Positions 15,814 to 19,665 of a DNA stretch of 19,665 bases are shown here, piece after piece (positions within the stretch are counted from its first letter, which is position 1; every line of letters starts with the position of its first letter). This stretch comes from SVTX01 sp045602385 (lineage in GTDB: Bacteria > Bacillota > Clostridia > Oscillospirales > CAG-272). The notes beneath the pieces are model-generated. The model had not been told where the DNA came from and did no database searches. It worked only from the letters and a program-made list of their open reading frames with translations. The stretch lies in assembly GCA_045602385.1 (NCBI GenBank), contig JAZSBL010000032.1, positions 1-19,665 of the forward strand, given 5' to 3'. The translations under genes and the position numbers were made by a program.

Positions 15814-16224
15814 TCATTTCATCAACTCGTCGGTCAGGCGAATGATCTCGGGCGCGAGCTTCTTGCGTTTTGCCTTTACGATAGCGTTATAGATGGGATA
15901 GGCGAGGCTTGCAAGAACTCCACCGACGATACCGACGGTGATTCCGATAACCATAGCCGTATCCCCCGAAATACCAAGGCTTTCTGCAAGCTCTGTCATA
16001 ACAAGGCTCATTCCAAATCCGAGGATCAATGTTCCGATCACGCCGAACACAAGTGCGACTGCTTGAGCCGTATTCGTCACGCTTGCATCAAGTCGGCGCA
16101 GGCGAGCCATCTTGTCCTCGACTTCTGTCGGAGCAGTATATTTATCACGGATACGCTTCAGCTCTGTCTGCTCCTTTGCGGAGTAGGTGTACTGAAAGCC
16201 GTTATTTTCGTTATTGTTTTCCAT
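15814..16224 (-). CDS. Small membrane protein with two transmembrane helices, function unknown
   Basis: The 136-residue product starts with a polar Asn-rich stretch and a charged helix (YSAKEQTELKRIRDKY, about 13-28), then two hydrophobic segments, about 52-77 (AQAVALVFGVIGTLILGFGM) and about 87-112, and ends in a short basic tail. A TTG at 16230 opens the frame two codons earlier but abuts the ribosome binding site AGAGG (complement of 16231-16235). The ATG at 16224 has six bases of spacing and is chosen. The start overlaps the end of the next membrane gene by 14 bases. It is the last gene of the two-component operon. Similar short proteins are common in Clostridia, with no role known to me. 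Confidence 0.75.
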   Translation of the reverse strand: MENNNENNGFQYTYSAKEQTELKRIRDKYTAPTEVEDKMARLRRLDASVTNTAQAVALVFGVIGTLILGFGMSLVMTELAESLGISGDTAMVIGITVGIVGGVLASLAYPIYNAIVKAKRKKLAPEIIRLTDELMK

Positions 16225-17107
16225 TTCCAACCTCTGATTTTAATTCTTGGAGTTTCTTTGATCCAACCACAATCATATAAATTGCCGTGGCAACAATCAG
16301 TACGGAAATAGCGCCGCCCGTTGCACCGAGCATCCATTTCTGTGTAGTAGCCGTCATCGTTCCGTCACCGAAGGTAGTGAGCATCGTGGATTCCAGTGTC
16401 AGCATTGACACAAGTGCCGCTGCAAGACTGATGGCTTTGGATGCCGAAAATACGGGACTGTTATACTTCCTGTATTTTATGACGTTAACGATCGCCGTTG
16501 TGAGTGCCGTAAAGGTGTAAGCTGCCATCGCAATTGCCGTGATCATATGATGCTCGAAGGTTCTGTTCCAATAGACCATAAAGAAGATGATCAGCGCAAG
16601 TGCGAGGTTCATCAAAAGGAACACGATGCCGCAGGCACGGTATTTTACAAGCTCGGTTTGCATCTTCTCACCGGGAGCAAACTTTCTCGTGTGTCTGACC
16701 AAAAAGAAGCGCATCACGCCGAGGCAGATATAGTACGCGCCAAGTGAGTAGAACCAAAAGGTATGGTGATAAAAGCCAAGCCACAACTGAAAGATTCCAT
16801 ACAATGCATTCCACGCAAGCGAGCCGTAGAGCGATACGTTCACGCGCAGGCGAGTATCGTCTTGCCATCTTCTTGCATATTTGTTTTCATTCTTGAAGGT
16901 TTTGAAAAACTTAATCAAGTATGGAATCTTGAAGCACCACACCGTCAAGGTATAGGCAGCAAGAACGTAGGAAATGTACGCTATTACTGACTCCGTTCCG
17001 ACAAACACCATTGAGACGACGAGCAGAACGGTGGCTATAGGAACGAGAAGGATCATGACCGCGATATGCGGAAACAACAAAGCTTTACCGAGTTTCTTCC
17101 AATCCAT
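16211..17107 (-). CDS. Eight-helix integral membrane protein of unknown function
   Basis: The 298-residue product has about eight hydrophobic segments (near residues 10-36, 42-65, 90-113, 117-138, 157-181, 188-211, 225-243 and 262-284) and a short charged tail. No transporter signature, ATPase or enzyme motif is seen. Aromatic and His residues cluster around FYHHTFWFYSLGAYY (about 112-126). The start ATG has AGGAGGG (complement of 17114-17120) six bases upstream and overlaps the histidine kinase gene by 23 bases, so translation is likely coupled. Its place behind a kinase with almost no outer loop suggests it may be the sensor partner or a target of the pathway; this is inference. Confidence 0.75.
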   Translation of the reverse strand: MDWKKLGKALLFPHIAVMILLVPIATVLLVVSMVFVGTESVIAYISYVLAAYTLTVWCFKIPYLIKFFKTFKNENKYARRWQDDTRLRVNVSLYGSLAWNALYGIFQLWLGFYHHTFWFYSLGAYYICLGVMRFFLVRHTRKFAPGEKMQTELVKYRACGIVFLLMNLALALIIFFMVYWNRTFEHHMITAIAMAAYTFTALTTAIVNVIKYRKYNSPVFSASKAISLAAALVSMLTLESTMLTTFGDGTMTATTQKWMLGATGGAISVLIVATAIYMIVVGSKKLQELKSEVGNGKQ

Positions 17108-18176
17108 TTTCAGCCCTCCTGATCTTTACTGTAAACGTTGTGCCAATACCAACGGCACTTTCTACGCTAATCTCGCCTTGCATAATGTCAATCACTCTTT
17201 TTACGAGAGGTAATCCGAGTCCGTTGCCTTGTGTAGCGTGCGAGGTGTCGCCCTGATAGAACTTTTCAAAAATATGCGCCCCCACCTCAGCACTCATTCC
17301 GCATCCCGTGTCGGTTACTTTTACGGTAGCGTATTTTTCGTCTGCCGTAAGTACAAGCGAAACCTTACCACCGTCCTCGGTAAACTTGAAGGCGTTTGAA
17401 AACAGGTTGTTCCACACGAGCGAGAGAAGCTCTGCATCGGCAGAGACGTGCACACTCTCGGCAATATCGGTTTCAATTTCGATATTCTTTCGCTCCCACG
17501 TGCTTTCATATTGCAAAAGACTTTCGCAAAGCTGCTCGCCGAGATCGAAGGTGGTGGGGGTTGGATAGATCTGCTGATTTTCAAGTCGATTGAGCTTGAG
17601 AATATTCGTCATCATATCGGCAAGACGGCGCGAGGCATCTGTAATTGTCTTTGCGTACTCGATGCGCTTTTCCTCGGGCAGATCGGGAGCTTGCAAAAGC
17701 GTTCCGTAGTTTTGCATAACTGCAAGAGGCGTTTTCATCTCGTGGGACACATTAGCAATAAAATCGGTACGCAACGTTTCCACGCTTGAAAGCTCCTCTG
17801 CCATTGCATTGATCGATTCGCCTATTTGATTGAAGCCCTCCATGCCTGACCCGTGCATATGCCCCACACGCGCAGAAAAATCTCCGTTCATGATTCGTTC
17901 TGCTGTATCCGTGACCATTTTTACCGGTCTATCCACCATAATCTTTCTACGGATAAAGTCAGCGGTTTTGAATAGTACCGTAATGATCACAACATTGAGG
18001 AAGGTGATCTTTGCCGCTTCCGAAATATTGTCGGAGGTATAAATGATCCCCATTTCCTTTGATAATACGTTGAGAAAGAGCATCATACAGCAGGACACCA
18101 CAAATCCTACCGACAGTAAGAACAAAAGGAAGCTGCTAAACTCCCGAAGGAAGCCGCGAAAGCTCGGCTTTTTCAT
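17085..18176 (-). CDS. Sensor histidine kinase (HisKA type) with two helices and a short outer loop
   Basis: The 363-residue kinase has two transmembrane helices (about 13-38 and 53-72) separated by only about 15 residues, a HAMP linker (about 76-130), the phosphoacceptor motif SHEMKTP (His 145), N-box NNLFSNAFKF (256-265), G1 DTGCGM (289-294), F-box FEKFYQGD and G2 GNGLGL (317-322). All catalytic motifs are intact. The tiny outer loop means the signal is probably sensed in the membrane or through a partner protein. Its start overlaps the response regulator stop by four bases (ATGA), and its end overlaps the membrane gene. It presumably phosphorylates the adjacent regulator. Confidence 0.95.
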   Translation of the reverse strand: MKKPSFRGFLREFSSFLLFLLSVGFVVSCCMMLFLNVLSKEMGIIYTSDNISEAAKITFLNVVIITVLFKTADFIRRKIMVDRPVKMVTDTAERIMNGDFSARVGHMHGSGMEGFNQIGESINAMAEELSSVETLRTDFIANVSHEMKTPLAVMQNYGTLLQAPDLPEEKRIEYAKTITDASRRLADMMTNILKLNRLENQQIYPTPTTFDLGEQLCESLLQYESTWERKNIEIETDIAESVHVSADAELLSLVWNNLFSNAFKFTEDGGKVSLVLTADEKYATVKVTDTGCGMSAEVGAHIFEKFYQGDTSHATQGNGLGLPLVKRVIDIMQGEISVESAVGIGTTFTVKIRRAENGLEETR

Positions 18177-18844
18177 TTGATCACCGCCTTGTAGCCAAGA
18201 CCGTGGACGGTCTGAATTTCAAAGGAGTCGCAGTCCGAGAGCTTGGCGCGGAGCTTGGTCATATACACGTCGACAGTTCTCGTGCTTGTTTGCGTATCCA
18301 CGTCCCAAAACTCGTCCATCAGCTGTGTACGGGTGAAGGTCTTTTTGGGATAGGACAGAAGTTTGTAAAGCAGGTCAAATTCTCTTGCTGTCAAGGATAT
18401 CTCCTCACCGTTCAAGACTGCGCTTCTCTCATCAGCATCCATCACGAAATTGCCCACCTCAAGACGGCGGCTCGATGCTATCTTGGAACGGCGAAGGAGC
18501 GCGCCAATGCGCAGAAACAGCTCGTCAAGGTCGATGGGCTTGGTCATATAATCGTCGATACCGATACGGAATCCTCTCTGCTTGGATGCGAAATCATCTC
18601 GGGCGGTCATAAAAAGAATGGGAATGTCGTTATTGAGAGAACGCACGGTCTTGGCAAATTCAAAACCATCGATGTTCGGCATCATAATATCCGACACTAT
18701 ACAGTCGAAGGTGGTCTTATACATCTCGTCGTAGGCACTTTCTGCATCAAGACAACCGACCGCTTCATATCCGCTGTTATTCAGAAAAGAACACACGCTG
18801 CGGTTCAGATCTCGGTCATCCTCCACAATTAAAATTTTGAACAT
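18173..18844 (-). CDS. OmpR/PhoB-type response regulator
   Basis: The 223-residue regulator has a receiver domain (1-120) with the acidic pair ED-D (residues 8-10), phosphoacceptor Asp 52 in SDIMMP, Thr 80 and Lys 102 in MTKP. A winged-helix DNA-binding domain follows (about 128-223, LTAREFDLLYKLL ... TVDVYMTKLRAKL ... TVHGLGYK). All residues needed for phosphotransfer are present. ATG (18842-18844) is eight bases after GGAGG (complement of 18853-18857). It is the first gene of a four-gene overlapping operon. Targets are unknown; autoregulation through a dyad in its upstream region is possible. Confidence 0.96.
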   Translation of the reverse strand: MFKILIVEDDRDLNRSVCSFLNNSGYEAVGCLDAESAYDEMYKTTFDCIVSDIMMPNIDGFEFAKTVRSLNNDIPILFMTARDDFASKQRGFRIGIDDYMTKPIDLDELFLRIGALLRRSKIASSRRLEVGNFVMDADERSAVLNGEEISLTAREFDLLYKLLSYPKKTFTRTQLMDEFWDVDTQTSTRTVDVYMTKLRAKLSDCDSFEIQTVHGLGYKAVIK

Positions 18845-18887
18845 ATTTTCATCCTCCGAAGGGCGTATTTTTGCTTTTATAATACAA

Positions 18888-18920
18888 GTGAAAATGGATA
18901 GCTTGCTGATACATTTTCAC
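18888..18920. promoter_or_regulatory. 9-bp inverted repeat in the leader of the response regulator gene
   Basis: GTGAAAATG (18888-18896) is exactly complementary to CATTTTCAC (18912-18920), with a 15-base loop. In the - strand transcript it would form a hairpin about 45 bases before the start codon; as DNA it could be an operator. Confidence 0.45.
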
Positions 18921-18930
18921 GACGTATTTC

Positions 18931-19003
18931 AATATTGCAGCCGCACGAAGTGCGGTTAGCGCGACAGCGCCAAGACTTGCTCGCAAGGCTTTCTGCGTAT
19001 ATT
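18931..19003 (-). other. Compact multi-hairpin element (three stem-loops plus closing stem)
   Basis: Three short stem-loops follow each other within 47 bases: CCGCAC-GAA-GTGCGG (18941-18955), GCGC-GACA-GCGC (18959-18970) and CTTGC-TC-GCAAG (18976-18987). The flanks GCAG (18937-18940) and CTGC (18993-18996) pair, and the A+T-rich bases outside extend this with one bulge, making a four-way, cloverleaf-like fold of about 73 bases. It lacks a tRNA T-loop and anticodon loop. Its G+C is higher than its surroundings. It looks like a dispersed REP/MITE-like repeat or a structured leader; strand is set by the likely transcript. Confidence 0.5.
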
Positions 19004-19011
19004 ATATCTCT

Positions 19012-19031
19012 ATTATAACATAGAAATGTTA
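19012..19031 (-). promoter_or_regulatory. Extended -10 promoter candidate with overlapping dyad
   Basis: On the - strand TGTTATAAT contains a perfect TATAAT (complement of 19012-19017) preceded by TG-n, an extended -10 element; no good -35 is visible. The perfect inverted repeat TAACAT-AGAA-ATGTTA (19016-19031) overlaps it, as expected for a repressor or autoregulator site. The transcript would carry a leader of about 160 bases before the response regulator. Confidence 0.4.
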
Positions 19032-19135
19032 AAGTTTTGTTTGTGTTTTCGCCTTTTTAGAAAAATCTTCAATATATTTTAGCATTTTTTCGGTTTGATT
19101 TGAACAACACAAAACATCAAAAGTGTTGAATTTAG

Positions 19136-19166
19136 AAAAGGCAACGCCGATTTTGTCAGCGTTGCC
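19136..19166 (-). terminator. Terminator after the ABC-2 permease gene
   Basis: GGCAACGC (19140-19147) pairs with GCGTTGCC (19159-19166) around an 11-base loop. Read on the - strand the stem is followed by TTTTC. It starts seven bases after the permease stop codon, so it separates that gene from the two-component operon. The T-run is short. Confidence 0.6.
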
Positions 19167-19173
19167 CGATATA

Positions 19174-19665
19174 TTATACTAAGCTTGTCTTTTTGAGAAC
19201 CACCTTGCTGATTGCGCCAAGACCAAATGCGAACAATGCACCGCCTGCCGCGCATAGCACCACGTTGATTGCGGTTGAGCCGAGAGGCGTGATCATTGAA
19301 ACCATCATAAAGAGAAGCATACCTCCGCCGAGGCTTCCGCAGATAGAGAGCCATGCCTTCTGCTTTGCCGCCACGCTGATAAGAGTAAAGATCGAAACGA
19401 ACACAAGCATCAAAAATATCTTTGCGAGCATACACATCACGATATTGCCTGCGTTAAGTCCGTGAAGGTCAAAGGAAAGACCCGAGATCGCACCGCCGAG
19501 GATAGAACCGATGAGATATGCGATCAGCATAAGCGCTCCGCATATAAAGCCCGAGATCGTTTTTGACACCACGTATTCGCCTCTTTTGGCGCGAACGGTA
19601 AATAGATTCTTGGCATATCCGCTTCTGAAATCGTCGGAAATAAAGAGGCAGACGAAAACGGCAAC
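19174..19665 (-). CDS. ABC-2 type transporter permease, 3' part, cut by the window edge
   Basis: The frame stays open to the right edge of the window, beyond the first in-frame GTG at 19572, giving at least 163 residues with the N-terminus outside. The upstream residues read FISDDFRSGYAKNLF followed by RGEYVVSKTI, the usual cytoplasmic segment of ABC-2 permeases in which a F-x-x-D-x-x-x-G-x-x-K-N motif precedes the third helix. About four hydrophobic helices follow (SGFICGALMLIAYLIGSILG and three more to the C-terminus, ending ISKVVLKKTSLV). It would be the membrane half of an exporter, with an ATPase expected just outside the window. Substrate is unknown. It may be functionally tied to the two-component system downstream, as in peptide-resistance loci, but this is inference. 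Confidence 0.8.
   Translation of the reverse strand, partial: VAVFVCLFISDDFRSGYAKNLFTVRAKRGEYVVSKTISGFICGALMLIAYLIGSILGGAISGLSFDLHGLNAGNIVMCMLAKIFLMLVFVSIFTLISVAAKQKAWLSICGSLGGGMLLFMMVSMITPLGSTAINVVLCAAGGALFAFGLGAISKVVLKKTSLV

Larger units (their letters stand above)
18845..19173. other. 329-bp non-coding region upstream of the two-component operon
   Basis: No coding sequence is supported here. From left to right it holds the response regulator ribosome binding site, a 9-bp dyad (18888-18920), a compact multi-hairpin element (18931-19003), an extended -10 promoter candidate with an overlapping dyad (19012-19031), an A+T-rich stretch with a small inverted repeat CAACAC/GTGTTG (19105-19128), and the terminator of the ABC-2 permease gene (19136-19166). 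Confidence 0.7.

Noticed and set aside
15685..16311. 208-residue + strand frame over the two small membrane protein genes
   Set aside because: It begins inside the terminator hairpin, has no ribosome binding site, and is antisense to genes with proper starts and overlapping operon structure.
18931..19003. tRNA gene, suggested by the cloverleaf-like size and arms
   Set aside because: No GTTC-type T-loop, no seven-base anticodon loop and no proper acceptor stem; the loops are only two to four bases.
19105..19128. Small inverted repeat CAACAC/GTGTTG as a terminator
   Set aside because: Only six pairs with an A-rich loop and no adjoining T-run; the stem at 19140-19166 is a better terminator for the permease gene.

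Overview
The window looks like a chromosomal segment of a low-to-moderate G+C Firmicute of the class Clostridia, probably an anaerobic gut-type lineage. The evidence is a Gram-positive type PolC, strong AGGAGG-type ribosome binding sites, sigma-A-like promoters, the MEP isoprenoid route (dxr, ispG), and the gene order pyrH-frr-uppS-cdsA-dxr-rseP-ispG-polC, which is classic for Clostridia. No tRNA, rRNA, CRISPR array, insertion sequence or prophage gene is visible.

Left half (about 1-11090, + strand): the probable tail of an upstream terminator, then a good sigma-A promoter (75-103), then eight tightly packed housekeeping genes. They cover UMP phosphorylation, ribosome recycling, undecaprenyl-PP and CDP-diacylglycerol synthesis, two MEP-pathway steps, the RseP/RasP site-2 protease and replicative DNA polymerase PolC. 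A 13-bp stem-loop lies between frr and uppS. The operon ends in a strong terminator (11055-11089), whose U-run overlaps the stop codon of a convergent leucine-rich-repeat gene.

Middle (11088-15735): a BspA-type LRR gene on the - strand is divergent from a + strand operon of dut, a COG0523/CobW GTPase with a very His- and Cys-rich insertion, and a second P-loop protein. The second P-loop protein appears to join a CobW-like domain to a DUF1980/TIGR03943-like domain. After a terminator comes a separately transcribed Cys-rich hypothetical gene, closed by a 19-bp GAAA-tetraloop terminator. The three genes from 12450 to 15637 are all rich in possible metal ligands and are the least explained part of the window.

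Right part (15814-19665, - strand): a four-gene overlapping operon encodes an OmpR-type response regulator, a histidine kinase with almost no extracytoplasmic loop, an 8-helix membrane protein and a small 2-helix membrane protein. Upstream is a 329-bp non-coding stretch with an extended -10 promoter candidate, two dyads and a compact multi-hairpin element. At the right edge is the 3' part of an ABC-2 type permease gene that runs out of the window.

Gene functions for the housekeeping operon, dut, the GTPase and the two-component pair rest on clear motifs. The functions of the second P-loop protein, the Cys-rich protein and the two membrane proteins are not known from the sequence.
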